DNA from: an uncultured Candidatus Actinomarina sp.
GTDB taxonomy: Bacteria > Actinomycetota > Acidimicrobiia > Actinomarinales > Actinomarinaceae
NCBI GenBank assembly: GCA_902625455.1
Contig: CACOBL010000006.1
Span: 1-64,000 of the forward strand
Length of the DNA: 64,000 bases
Direction of reading: 5' to 3'
In this document: one piece after another, positions 10,031-19,857 of the stretch
How positions within the stretch are numbered: position 1 is the stretch's first letter
Layout of the letters: the number at the start of each line of letters is the position of its first letter
The notes under the pieces: generated by a model
What the model saw: only the letters and a program-made list of their open reading frames with translations
Told to the model about the DNA's origin: nothing
The model's database searches: none
Made by a program: the position numbers and the translations under genes

Positions 10031-13000
10031 ATGGTTGAATCATTCAGCACTTCTAAAGAATCTCTCGTCCCTTTATTAGCTTTAAATAGTAAATCTAATA
10101 AAAATATTATTATTTTCCCTTCTGATAAAGAGGCGAAGGAGTTTGCTACAGATTTTTCTAACTTAAATAAAAATATATTTCACTTACCTTCATGGGATAC
10201 GCTTTCATATGATTCTTTTGTCCCAACTCTTGACATACAGGGAAAAAGATTAGAAATTGCACATTTACTTCTCACAAGTAGTAATTACAATATCTCAGCC
10301 AGCATTAAAGCAATTTCTCAAAGAATATATTTTGAAGAATTAGAAATTTGTAAAATCGAAATAAATGAGGAAATTGATTTTGATTTATTAGTTGAAAATC
10401 TTATTCATCTAAATTATCAAAGAAGAGATAGAGTTGAGTCAAAGGGAAGCTTTGCGATTAGAGGAGGACAGTTAGATGTTTTTCCAATCAATTATGATTT
10501 ACCTCTTAGAGTTATATTTGATGGAGATTTAGTTAATGAAATAAAAACTTTTGATACAATTTCCCAAAGATCTATAAGTGAAATCAATAATATTCTTATA
10601 GTTCCAGCAAATGAACTATTTCAAATAAAGCACTCAGATATTTTGAACTTATCTTCTAATAATAAAGAAAATTTAGATGATTATGAACTGTTTCAGTATT
10701 CCCAAAATCTAGATCAAGAAAAATGTCTTTTAGGTTTAACAAGCAACCCTACTCTGCACATCGTCAATAAAAATTTAGTCGATAATCAACTAAAGGAAAC
10801 TATTGATATTGAGAAAGATACTTTTGACAACCTAAAACAATATTTTTCATTAGAAATCAGAAATTTTAAGTCACGTTATATTGATATCTCTAAATATTTA
10901 TATGACTATGACACAAATTTATATTCAACAACAGATTTGATGAACTTAGAAAATCTCCCCAATTATTTTGATTCAATTAACACAGAAAATATTATTAATT
11001 CGCTACAGAAATTAGGAAAAGTCTTTCTTTCAACAAGAAATGAAATTATAACTGAAAAATTTTCAGAGCTAAACAATGTCACTATTGTTGATAATCCATT
11101 TTCATTTTCAGCTTCCTTTAAAGATTTAAATCTAGCAATAATTGATGAATCACTTTTTCAAAAAAGAAAGATAAAAAAATCTAAAAGAAAGACAAAAAAA
11201 ATTAGTGAAGAATCAATTCTTGTACCAAATACTTATATTGTTCATAATTTTCATGGTATTGGGTTGTATGAAGGCACAGTTGTAAAAAAAATTAAAGGAG
11301 TTGAGAAAGATTATTTAGAGATAAAATTTGCTGGTACTGACAAGCTTTTTGTACCTTCAGAACAAATTAATGAGCTCGAGGTTTACATTGGCGGTGAAAA
11401 TCCTAAATTATCTCATCTTGGTGGAGCTGAATGGGAAAAAGCAAAAGAAAAAGCAAAGCAAAATGCAAAGATTATTGCGGATAGAGTTTTGAATTTATAC
11501 AAACTAAGAAATATAAGGAATGACTCTTTAATTATCAGTGAAGACACTCCTTGGCAAAATGAAATAGAAAATAGTTTTGAATATATTGAGACACCAGATC
11601 AACTGACAGCAATAAATGATGTAAAAAAAGACCTAGAGAAAAACATACCCATGGATCGTTTAATTTTTGGCGATGTTGGTTATGGAAAGACAGAGGTCGC
11701 ATTGAGAGCTGCTATTAAAGTTGCTTTTTCAGGAGGTCAAGTTGCACTACTAGCTCCAACTACAATTCTTGTTCAACAACACATCGATACTTTTGTAGAT
11801 CGCTTGAAAGACTATCCGCTGAATATAAAACACCTGAGTAGATTCGTTTCAAAAAAAGAAGTAAAAAGTATTGTTGAGGGCGTAGAAGATGGCTCTGTAG
11901 ATATTCTCATTGGAACTCACAGAATTCTAAGTGATGATATAAAATTTAAAAATCTTAAATTGCTAATTATTGATGAGGAACATAGGTTTGGTGTAGAAGA
12001 TAAAGACCGACTCCAGTCACTCTCTAACCAGGTTCATAAGCTTACTCTTACAGCAACACCAATACCTAGGACACTTGAACAGTCGCTGATGGGAATAAGA
12101 GAAACATCACGAATTGAAACACCTCCCGAAAATCGTTTGGAGACACTTACCCATGTTGGGAATATTGATGAGTCAACTATTGCACTCGCTATCCAGCGTG
12201 AAATCTTTAGGGATGGACAAGTTTTCTTTGTGTTAAATCGAATTGATGAATTACAAGTTTGGATGAAAAAAATTCAAGAGCTGTTTCCAAATTTAAATCA
12301 CAAGCTTTTACACGGACAGTTATCGACTAATCAAATTGAAAAAACAATGCAAGATGTTTGGGATAAAAAAGTCGATATTTTATATGCAACAACCATAGTT
12401 GAAGCAGGAATAGATCTACCAAAAGTAAATACCCTTATTACATTAAGGTCTGAATTATTAGGCATGTCTCAACTGTATCAATTAAAAGGTAGGGTAGGTA
12501 GAAGAATGGAACAAAGCTTTGCTTACTTCTTTCATAATACAAATTTAAGTATTGATGCGGAATTAAGATTAGATGCAATTAAGTCTATAGGGCAGACTGC
12601 TACAGGATATTCTCTAGCAATGAAAGACTTACAGCTGCGTGGCTCAGGAAGTATTCTTGGGGACATACAATCTGGCTTCATTGCAAATGTTGGATTAAAT
12701 ATTTTCAATAAATATGTAGTAGATTCTATAGAGGGCAAAACCCAAGATAAATTAGATATTTTGGAGACAGAAATTAAACTAGATTGCTACTGGGGTTCTT
12801 CTATTCCTAAAAGCTACATTAATGCAGATTCTGAAAGAATAGATATATATAAAAGACTTGAACATTCAGAACCTGGTGAAATTGACGAGATTAAAAATGA
12901 GATTATTGATAGGTTTGGAAACGTTCCAGAAATTACGGAAAACTTATTTCTTACAGCAAAAATTAGATCTACATTACAAACAAAAAAGATATTAAGATGC

Positions 13001-13174
13001 AAAATTAAAGAATTTCAACTCGAGCTATTCCCTATTGACCTTACTGAAGACCTTAAACTCGCAGTTGAAAAACAAGATAAAAATTTTATTTTTAGAAATA
13101 AACGTTTGGTATTAAATTTCCAGCAGTCTTTAACTCCAGAAAACACCTTTGAATTATTAACTAGTATTCTTTGA
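10031..13174 (+). CDS. mfd: Transcription-repair coupling factor
   Basis: 1047 aa; DRLIFGDVGYGKTEVALRAA, DEEHRFGV, LTATPIPRTL, YQLKGRVGRR. Confidence 0.95.
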   Translation: MVESFSTSKESLVPLLALNSKSNKNIIIFPSDKEAKEFATDFSNLNKNIFHLPSWDTLSYDSFVPTLDIQGKRLEIAHLLLTSSNYNISASIKAISQRIYFEELEICKIEINEEIDFDLLVENLIHLNYQRRDRVESKGSFAIRGGQLDVFPINYDLPLRVIFDGDLVNEIKTFDTISQRSISEINNILIVPANELFQIKHSDILNLSSNNKENLDDYELFQYSQNLDQEKCLLGLTSNPTLHIVNKNLVDNQLKETIDIEKDTFDNLKQYFSLEIRNFKSRYIDISKYLYDYDTNLYSTTDLMNLENLPNYFDSINTENIINSLQKLGKVFLSTRNEIITEKFSELNNVTIVDNPFSFSASFKDLNLAIIDESLFQKRKIKKSKRKTKKISEESILVPNTYIVHNFHGIGLYEGTVVKKIKGVEKDYLEIKFAGTDKLFVPSEQINELEVYIGGENPKLSHLGGAEWEKAKEKAKQNAKIIADRVLNLYKLRNIRNDSLIISEDTPWQNEIENSFEYIETPDQLTAINDVKKDLEKNIPMDRLIFGDVGYGKTEVALRAAIKVAFSGGQVALLAPTTILVQQHIDTFVDRLKDYPLNIKHLSRFVSKKEVKSIVEGVEDGSVDILIGTHRILSDDIKFKNLKLLIIDEEHRFGVEDKDRLQSLSNQVHKLTLTATPIPRTLEQSLMGIRETSRIETPPENRLETLTHVGNIDESTIALAIQREIFRDGQVFFVLNRIDELQVWMKKIQELFPNLNHKLLHGQLSTNQIEKTMQDVWDKKVDILYATTIVEAGIDLPKVNTLITLRSELLGMSQLYQLKGRVGRRMEQSFAYFFHNTNLSIDAELRLDAIKSIGQTATGYSLAMKDLQLRGSGSILGDIQSGFIANVGLNIFNKYVVDSIEGKTQDKLDILETEIKLDCYWGSSIPKSYINADSERIDIYKRLEHSEPGEIDEIKNEIIDRFGNVPEITENLFLTAKIRSTLQTKKILRCKIKEFQLELFPIDLTEDLKLAVEKQDKNFIFRNKRLVLNFQQSLTPENTFELLTSIL

Positions 13175-13917
13175 TTATGAAAGAATTCGAAGATTTAGTA
13201 AATATTATCTCACGATTAAGAAAAGAATGTCCATGGGATAAAGAACAGACTCATGAATCTTTGGCTAAGCATTTAATAGAGGAAGCATACGAACTTCTTG
13301 ATGCACTTGCAGCCATGCAAACTAACGCTAAGAATCACGATATGTTGAATGAAGAGTTAGGAGATTTATTATTACAAATTCTTTTACACTCAAAAATTGC
13401 AGAAGAAAACAAATATTTCTCTATCGTAGATGTAGTTACCCACTTACAGGACAAACTAATTAAACGTCATCCACATGTTTTTGGAGATGTAGAACTAGAA
13501 AGTGCTGAAGAAGTAGAAAAACAATGGGAGGAAATTAAAAAACAAGAATCTTCAGACTCTATTTTTGATGATATAGATCAAAAATTGCCATCTATTACAA
13601 AAGCATTTAAAACACAGCGTAAAGCAAAAAAACTAGATTTAACTTACAGAGACTATCAGGAAGCTTTGCAAGATTTGCTATCTGAAGTTGAGGAATTAAA
13701 AGAAGCAAAAAACGATGAAGATAGAAAAAGTGAAATAGGAGATATTTTATTTTCAGTAGTTAATATTTGTAGACATCTTGAAGCAGATCCAGAAATACAA
13801 CTTAATAAATCAACTCAGAGATTTATCGAACGTGCAAAATATGTTGAAAAAAACGTAGACCCAAGTATTGGTATAGAAACACTTTGGGAAGAGGCTAAGA
13901 AAAGTCAATTAGAGTAA
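13171..13917 (+). CDS. mazG: Nucleoside triphosphate pyrophosphohydrolase MazG
   Basis: LRKECPWDKEQTHESLAKHLIEEAYELLDAL, NEELGDLLLQILLHS. Confidence 0.93.
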   Translation: MIMKEFEDLVNIISRLRKECPWDKEQTHESLAKHLIEEAYELLDALAAMQTNAKNHDMLNEELGDLLLQILLHSKIAEENKYFSIVDVVTHLQDKLIKRHPHVFGDVELESAEEVEKQWEEIKKQESSDSIFDDIDQKLPSITKAFKTQRKAKKLDLTYRDYQEALQDLLSEVEELKEAKNDEDRKSEIGDILFSVVNICRHLEADPEIQLNKSTQRFIERAKYVEKNVDPSIGIETLWEEAKKSQLE

Positions 13918-13957
13918 CAAATTATCCTTTTTCTGCTAAATTTTAAGTAACAGGGTT

Positions 13958-15226
13958 ATGAATAATAAAATTACTAATGTTTTCGCTAGGTATGTCCTAG
14001 ATTCAAGAGCTAATCCTACAGTTGAAGTTGAAATAACGTTGGACGATGGATCGCGTGGAAGAGCTGCTGTACCTTCCGGAGCTTCAACAGGTACTCTTGA
14101 AGCACATGAATTAAGAGACAATTCTAAAGAGTTTAATGGCAAAGGTGTAACAAAGGCAGTAGAAAATGTTAATAAAGTAATTTCTGAAACTTTAATTGGG
14201 CAAGACCCTGCAGATCAAGAAAATATAGACTCTACTTTAATTGAACTTGATGCCACACCAAATAAAAGCAGTCTTGGCGCTAACTCAATACTTGCTGTTT
14301 CGATGGCAAATTTAGTCGCTCATAGTACATCAGTTCGAAAACATGTATATGAATTAATACCGAATATTTATGGAGATCCATCTCTTCCAGTTCCATTTAT
14401 GAATATTTTAAATGGTGGCGCGCATGCAGATAACTCAGTCGACATACAAGAGTTCATGATTGTACCTCATGGCTTTGAAAAATTTGATGATGCTCTTAGA
14501 TCAGGAGTTGAAGTTTATCATACCCTTAAAAAAAGACTAAAAGAAAAAGGATTAGCAACAAATGTTGGTGATGAAGGTGGCTTTGCTCCAAACTTCTCAT
14601 CAAGTAAAGAAGTTTTAGATGAAATAATGATGTCAATTGCAGAATCAGGTTATAAGCCAAGAAAAGAAATCTCACTTGCTCTTGATGCTGCATCAACAGA
14701 ATTTTTTCATGATGGTAAATACACAATTGAAGGTAACTCTTTATCAAATACTGAAATGTCAGATTATTTAGTTGACTTGTCTAATTCATATCCGATTGTA
14801 TCTATAGAAGATGGTCTAGCTGAAGATGATTGGGAGGGGTGGAAATATTTGACATCAAAAATTGGAGAAGATGTCCAGCTTGTTGGAGATGATCTTTTTG
14901 TTACTCAGGAGAAAATTTTACAAAAAGGAATTAATGAAGAATGTGCAAATTCAATTTTAATAAAGGTTAATCAAGTTGGAAGTGTTTCAGAAACTATTAA
15001 AACTATGAAACTAGCTAACAAAAATAATTATACAAGCATGGTATCTCACAGATCAGGTGAAACAGAGGACTCTTTTATTAGCCACTTAGTAGTTGGAACT
15101 TCAAGTGGGCAAATCAAAACAGGTGCACCTGCAAGAGGAGAAAGAACTGCAAAATATAATGAACTTTTAAGAATTGCAGAACATGTAGGACTTGATAATT
15201 TCAATAATTTAAAATGGAAACTTTAA
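13958..15226 (+). CDS. eno: Enolase
   Basis: RYVLDSRANPTVEVEI, PSGASTG, VGDEGGFAP, MVSHRSGETED. Confidence 0.97.
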   Translation: MNNKITNVFARYVLDSRANPTVEVEITLDDGSRGRAAVPSGASTGTLEAHELRDNSKEFNGKGVTKAVENVNKVISETLIGQDPADQENIDSTLIELDATPNKSSLGANSILAVSMANLVAHSTSVRKHVYELIPNIYGDPSLPVPFMNILNGGAHADNSVDIQEFMIVPHGFEKFDDALRSGVEVYHTLKKRLKEKGLATNVGDEGGFAPNFSSSKEVLDEIMMSIAESGYKPRKEISLALDAASTEFFHDGKYTIEGNSLSNTEMSDYLVDLSNSYPIVSIEDGLAEDDWEGWKYLTSKIGEDVQLVGDDLFVTQEKILQKGINEECANSILIKVNQVGSVSETIKTMKLANKNNYTSMVSHRSGETEDSFISHLVVGTSSGQIKTGAPARGERTAKYNELLRIAEHVGLDNFNNLKWKL

Positions 15227-15606
15227 AAAGAACTGGAAATAACCTTTTAACAAGATTTTTAGTTATTGCATTTGTTATTTCTTTTTTGGTCTTTTTCTTC
15301 GATAATGTTCAGACAACCTATAATTCATATACGGATTTACAAAAAGATATTGAGAATAACAAATTAGAAAAGCAAAATATCGAAAACCAAATTGAGGAAT
15401 GGAATAGACAGATGTCGGATTTAGAAGATCCAGATAAACTAGAACTTGTTTTGAGAGAAAGAGGCTATGGTAAAGATGGAGAGATACTTTATGTTTATGA
15501 TATTCCTGAACCAGTTACTCCGATTGAAGAAGTGTTGACTAATGATAGATCAAAATCTGTTTTTGAATATGTTGTTGAATTTATAGTTGGTCAAGAAGGT
15601 GAATAA
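15214..15606 (+). CDS. Septum formation initiator family protein (FtsB/DivIC)
   Basis: 130 aa, N-terminal TM plus coiled coil; follows eno as in other Actinobacteria. Confidence 0.8.
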   Translation: METLKRTGNNLLTRFLVIAFVISFLVFFFDNVQTTYNSYTDLQKDIENNKLEKQNIENQIEEWNRQMSDLEDPDKLELVLRERGYGKDGEILYVYDIPEPVTPIEEVLTNDRSKSVFEYVVEFIVGQEGE

Positions 15607-16117
15607 AGACAAAAAGGTTGTCGAAGCTCAACTTGATAGAAACTTGAGAAGTGATATTTTGGTTTCATCAAGGTGTCATTTTAATCTTCCAACAGCAATA
15701 AAAGTCCCCCCCAATTTGGATGATGGCACTCCTTTCCCGACCACATATTGGCTAACTTGTCCTATGTATAACAAGAAAATAGGATCACTAGAATCTCAAG
15801 GCTTGATATCTCAGTTAGATGATGAAATGCAAAACAATTCAAAATTAAAATCAGAATGGAAACAACGCCAGACTAGCTATCAGAAAGAAAGAGAAAATTT
15901 TTTTGATCTATCAAATGAATATTTACCAACCGGGGGTGTTGGCGGTGCCAAAGAATCAATTAAGTGTCTACACTCTCATACAGCAGATGAAATCTCAACT
16001 GGAAAAAATCCAATTGGAAAAATTGTAATTGAATCAATAGGGTTATTTAACTGTGAAAAGCCCTGCATTGACGGAGATAGCTTTCAAAAGAATTCTGACT
16101 GGAAGGTTGAATGGTAA
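15587..16117 (+). CDS. DUF501-family protein
   Basis: PTTYWLTCP; ends in CLHSHTADEISTGKNPIG...; position between divIC/ftsB and ppx matches the actinobacterial DUF501 gene. Confidence 0.8.
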   Translation: MVKKVNKDKKVVEAQLDRNLRSDILVSSRCHFNLPTAIKVPPNLDDGTPFPTTYWLTCPMYNKKIGSLESQGLISQLDDEMQNNSKLKSEWKQRQTSYQKERENFFDLSNEYLPTGGVGGAKESIKCLHSHTADEISTGKNPIGKIVIESIGLFNCEKPCIDGDSFQKNSDWKVEW

Positions 16118-17010
16118 AGCTTGCCTCTATTGATCTTGGATCAAATTCTACGAGGCTTTTAATTGCTGAACTTAATAATCAAGAATTTAACGTTCTTCAT
16201 CGAATACATGTTGTAACAAAAATGTCTGAAAACTTAGAGCAAACTGGAGAAATTTCATCTGCAGCAGTCAAGAGAGTAAATTCTGCTTTAAGAACTTTCA
16301 AAAAATTGATAATTAAAAATAATGTAGACGAAGTTTTTGTCATTGGCACAGCTGCGCTAAGAGACTCAAAAAATGCTGATGAATTAATTGAAAATATAAG
16401 AAAGAAATTTGACTTCGAAATTGATGTGCTTTCAGGTCATGATGAGGGAATTACAACTAGTCTTGGTGTTTTACACTTCATGGAAAATATAGAAAATTTT
16501 TTAATTGTTGATATTGGTGGGAGAAGTACTGAATTTATTTATGAATTTGAAAATAAAATTATATCTCAGTCACTTAATTTGGGAGTTGTGACATTATCTG
16601 AAAAATACTTTTCAAAGCTTCCTTCACAGCAAAAATTATTAGATAAAGCAAAATTTGATATTGAAACGGAGCTATCTAATTTGAATATTAATGATAAAAA
16701 AAATGTGATCGGGGTATCAGGCACAGCTTTATCACTTGCATCAATTTTTTTAGATCAACAATTTTTCGATGAAGAAAAATTGCATGGAGTACAAATAGAC
16801 TTACAGAATGTAGGAAATATAAATAGTAGACTACTTAACTTAAACGAAGCTGAAATAATTACAAGGTTTAAAGGGGTTGATCCCAAAAGAGCAGCCACTA
16901 TTACTTCTGGAATATTCTTATTAGAAATAATTCTCAATCATTACAGCAATTCTCCAATTATAATTTCAAAATACGATATTTTAGAGGGTCTAATACTCAG
17001 AAAATACTAA
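16111..17010 (+). CDS. ppx: Exopolyphosphatase (Ppx/GppA family)
   Basis: SIDLGSNSTRLLIAE, FLIVDIGGRSTEFI, VSGTALSLAS. Confidence 0.9.
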   Translation: MVKLASIDLGSNSTRLLIAELNNQEFNVLHRIHVVTKMSENLEQTGEISSAAVKRVNSALRTFKKLIIKNNVDEVFVIGTAALRDSKNADELIENIRKKFDFEIDVLSGHDEGITTSLGVLHFMENIENFLIVDIGGRSTEFIYEFENKIISQSLNLGVVTLSEKYFSKLPSQQKLLDKAKFDIETELSNLNINDKKNVIGVSGTALSLASIFLDQQFFDEEKLHGVQIDLQNVGNINSRLLNLNEAEIITRFKGVDPKRAATITSGIFLLEIILNHYSNSPIIISKYDILEGLILRKY

Positions 17011-17021
17011 ATTAGATAATA

Positions 17022-17105
17022 GCCCGGGTGGCGGAATTGGTAGACGCGACGGACTTAAAATCCGTTATTCGAAAGGATGTGGGGGTTCGAGTCCCCCCCC
17101 GGGCA
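17022..17105 (+). tRNA. tRNA-Leu (anticodon UAA)
   Basis: GCCCGGGTGGCGGAATTGGTAGACGCGACGGACTTAAAATCCGTTATTCGAAAGGATGTGGGGGTTCGAGTCCCCCCCCGGGCA; class II tRNA with variable arm; anticodon TAA. Confidence 0.95.
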
Positions 17106-17194
17106 CAAACAATTTTCATTAAAAAATCAAATTAGATCAATTTTTTTTTAATTTTAATGTGCCAAAAATCAAAGAATATCATAGAATTATAAAA

Positions 17195-17229
17195 GCTAAA
17201 AATTCCTTATTTTTAGCATACGTACGTAT
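17195..17229. promoter_or_regulatory. Hairpin (GCTAAAAA-TTCCTTA-TTTTTAGC) abutting a 12-bp perfect palindrome ATACGTACGTAT upstream of sugar ABC operon; candidate operator
   Basis: Direct reading; palindrome at 17218-17229 ends 15 nt before the binding-protein start codon. Confidence 0.45.
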
Positions 17230-17244
17230 ACACAAAGGGGAAAA

Positions 17245-18543
17245 ATGAAGAAACCATTATTGGTTAGTTTCTTACTCTTAACTCTAATTCTTGGTGCGTG
17301 TGGTGGTGGAAGCCTTGAAGGCGAAGAAGTCACTATCACAGGTGCTTTGATCGGTACAGATCAAGATGGATTTAGAGCTGCGTTTGAACCATTTACAGAG
17401 GAAACAGGAATTATCGTTTCCTATCAAGGTTCTGACAACTTTGAGCAAGAAATTCAAATTCAAATGGAGTCTGGTGATACACCTGACTTCGCATTATGGC
17501 CACAGCCAGGTGCTGTTGTCGATGCCGCTAATAGAGGATACCTCACACCTTTGGCTGATCTAGACATTGATTTAGACCAGTATCAAAATGACTTCTCATC
17601 CTACCTAGTAGGATTGGGTACAGTTGATGGTGTAATCTATGGTGGAGCTAATGCAGCTAACCTCAAGAGTATTGTTTGGTACCAACCAGCAGAATTTGAA
17701 GCAAGAGGATATAGCGTTCCAAGTACTTGGGACGAAATGATTGCACTTGCTGATCAAATTGTTGCTGACGGAATGAATCCATTCTGTTTTGGTATGTACT
17801 CAAACGGTGCATCAGGTTGGTTAGCAACTGACTGGATGGAAGACATCATGCTCAGAACTGGAAACGGTGTTGAGTCATACGATCAATGGGTAAACCATGA
17901 AATTCCATTCAATGATCCAATAGTTAAAAATGCTGCAACCCTTTTGAGCCAGATCATGCATACAGATGGTTATGTTGTAGGTGGTACAGATGCTATCGTC
18001 TCAACTTACTTTGGTAATGCACAAGATCCTATGTTCTCAAAAGATGCAAATGGCAACCCAGGTTGTTTCATGCATAGGCAAGCATCCTTTATTACAGGAT
18101 TCTGGCCGGAAGGTGAAAAAGAAGGAGCGGGTACAATTACAACTGTATTCCCATTCCCTTCAATTGACTCCTCATTACCAGCTGCTGCTTTAGGTGGTGG
18201 TGATATGTGGGGTGCATTTAACGATAGAGATGCAACAAAAGCTGTTGCTGAATATATGTTAAGTGCAGAATTCTATAATAATGTAGCTATTAGACCAGAT
18301 AATGCAAGATTAAGTGCACACACTGGTTTTGATACATCATTGTATGCAGCTCCAATTAACAAAATTCTTGGAGATACAATCGCTGCAGCGTTAAGTGCAA
18401 ACTCATTCAGATTTGATGCGTCAGACTTAATGCCACCAGAGGTTGGTGCTGGTTCATTCTGGAAAGAAATGATGAACTTAGCTGTTGAAGGTCCAGGATA
18501 TATTGACACTGCATTAGACACTGTCGAAAAATCTTGGCCATAA
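17245..18543 (+). CDS. Sugar (alpha-glucoside-type) ABC transporter substrate-binding lipoprotein
   Basis: Lipobox LILGACGG; extracellular solute-binding family 1; followed by two MalF/MalG-type permeases. Confidence 0.9.
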   Translation: MKKPLLVSFLLLTLILGACGGGSLEGEEVTITGALIGTDQDGFRAAFEPFTEETGIIVSYQGSDNFEQEIQIQMESGDTPDFALWPQPGAVVDAANRGYLTPLADLDIDLDQYQNDFSSYLVGLGTVDGVIYGGANAANLKSIVWYQPAEFEARGYSVPSTWDEMIALADQIVADGMNPFCFGMYSNGASGWLATDWMEDIMLRTGNGVESYDQWVNHEIPFNDPIVKNAATLLSQIMHTDGYVVGGTDAIVSTYFGNAQDPMFSKDANGNPGCFMHRQASFITGFWPEGEKEGAGTITTVFPFPSIDSSLPAAALGGGDMWGAFNDRDATKAVAEYMLSAEFYNNVAIRPDNARLSAHTGFDTSLYAAPINKILGDTIAAALSANSFRFDASDLMPPEVGAGSFWKEMMNLAVEGPGYIDTALDTVEKSWP

Positions 18544-18566
18544 ACCAGGGCTTTTTTAAGTAAATT

Positions 18567-18597
18567 GATAGCCACCCTATTTGGGTGGCTATCTTTT
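18567..18597 (+). terminator. Rho-independent-like terminator/attenuator between binding protein and permease genes
   Basis: GATAGCCACCC-TATTT-GGGTGGCTATC followed by TTTT. Confidence 0.85.
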
Positions 18598-18621
18598 ATA
18601 AGCTAAAATTATAAAATTGAA

Positions 18622-19857
18622 ATGAAGCAACAAACACAACAAGAAAAGTTAAAATCAATAGGCATTTCAATGCTTGCACTAGGTTTTTTCCCATTAATTT
18701 GGTTTTTATTCCAGGCAATATTATTTAGAGAACTTACTGAAATTATATCTAGAAATTTATTGGTTGTTTTTGCGCTAATTATTGGTTCTACTTTTGTTTT
18801 TTTATTATTTTTAGGAATGGACAAAATAATTAAACTATCTCCTAAAGAAAATAGAGAATCTTTGGAAGCTAGAATGTTTGCTGGACCTTCCTTATTTATG
18901 ATTGCATTGTTTCTTTTTTATCCTGCTATCAGAACTTTCTATATCAGTTTTAAAGACAGATATAGCAATGATTTCATTGGTTTTGAAAACTACAGATGGG
19001 CCTTTTCTGATCCAGAGATGTTAGTTACAATAAGGAATCAAATTATCTGGTTAGTCTTTGTTGTTTTCTTTGTTTTGTTAATTGGATTAGTTGTAGGTTG
19101 GTTATCAGATAGATTAAATAAAGGTGAAGCTTTTTTTAAGTCAATTGTTTTTATGCCCATGGCAATATCTGCTGTTGGAGCAAGTGCAATATTTAAATTT
19201 ATTTATGAATATAGACCACCTCCACTAACTCAAATCGGAATAATAAATGGAATAAGAGTATCTGTTGACCGTCTTGGAACTCAGTGTATGAACAACAGAA
19301 TCATAGATGGTGTATTTAACGGTTTTGATAATCCTAACTGTTTAAAACCCATTGGATGGCTACAGCAAAGAGATATGTCAAACTTACCATTTGCCCAAAA
19401 TTTAAATCCTAATGGTTTTGTAAGTAGCATTTTAGTTAATCTTCCCATCAATACAATGTTACTAATGGTCATTATGATTTGGATGTTTACGGGCTTTGCA
19501 GCTGTTGTATTCTCAGCGGGTATCAAAGCAATACCTGCAGAAATTATGGAGGCAGGACAAATTGATGGTGCATCAGAGCTAAGAGTATTTAGGTCAATAG
19601 TGATTCCATATATTAAAAGTACAATCATCGTCGTTGGTACTTACATGGTTGTAACAGTTCTTAAAGCTTTCGATATTATATACGTATCTACCAGAGGTGA
19701 CTTAGAAACGAACTTACTAGCTGTAAAAATGTTGGACGAATTTTCAAAGTATAGAAATTTTGGGAGATCGGCAACAGTTGCTGTTTTAATCTTTGTTTGT
19801 GTTTTACCAATTATTGTTGGTACAGCTATTAGAGAAAGAGAAAATACACAATCATGA
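18622..19857 (+). CDS. Sugar ABC transporter permease (MalF/AglF-like)
   Basis: EAA-loop IPAEIMEAGQIDGASELRVFRSIVIPYIK; multiple TM. Confidence 0.9.
   Translation: MKQQTQQEKLKSIGISMLALGFFPLIWFLFQAILFRELTEIISRNLLVVFALIIGSTFVFLLFLGMDKIIKLSPKENRESLEARMFAGPSLFMIALFLFYPAIRTFYISFKDRYSNDFIGFENYRWAFSDPEMLVTIRNQIIWLVFVVFFVLLIGLVVGWLSDRLNKGEAFFKSIVFMPMAISAVGASAIFKFIYEYRPPPLTQIGIINGIRVSVDRLGTQCMNNRIIDGVFNGFDNPNCLKPIGWLQQRDMSNLPFAQNLNPNGFVSSILVNLPINTMLLMVIMIWMFTGFAAVVFSAGIKAIPAEIMEAGQIDGASELRVFRSIVIPYIKSTIIVVGTYMVVTVLKAFDIIYVSTRGDLETNLLAVKMLDEFSKYRNFGRSATVAVLIFVCVLPIIVGTAIRERENTQS

Noticed and set aside
19281-19628. 115-aa minus ORF inside sugar permease
   Set aside because: Antisense to conserved MalF-type permease motif region; chance ORF.
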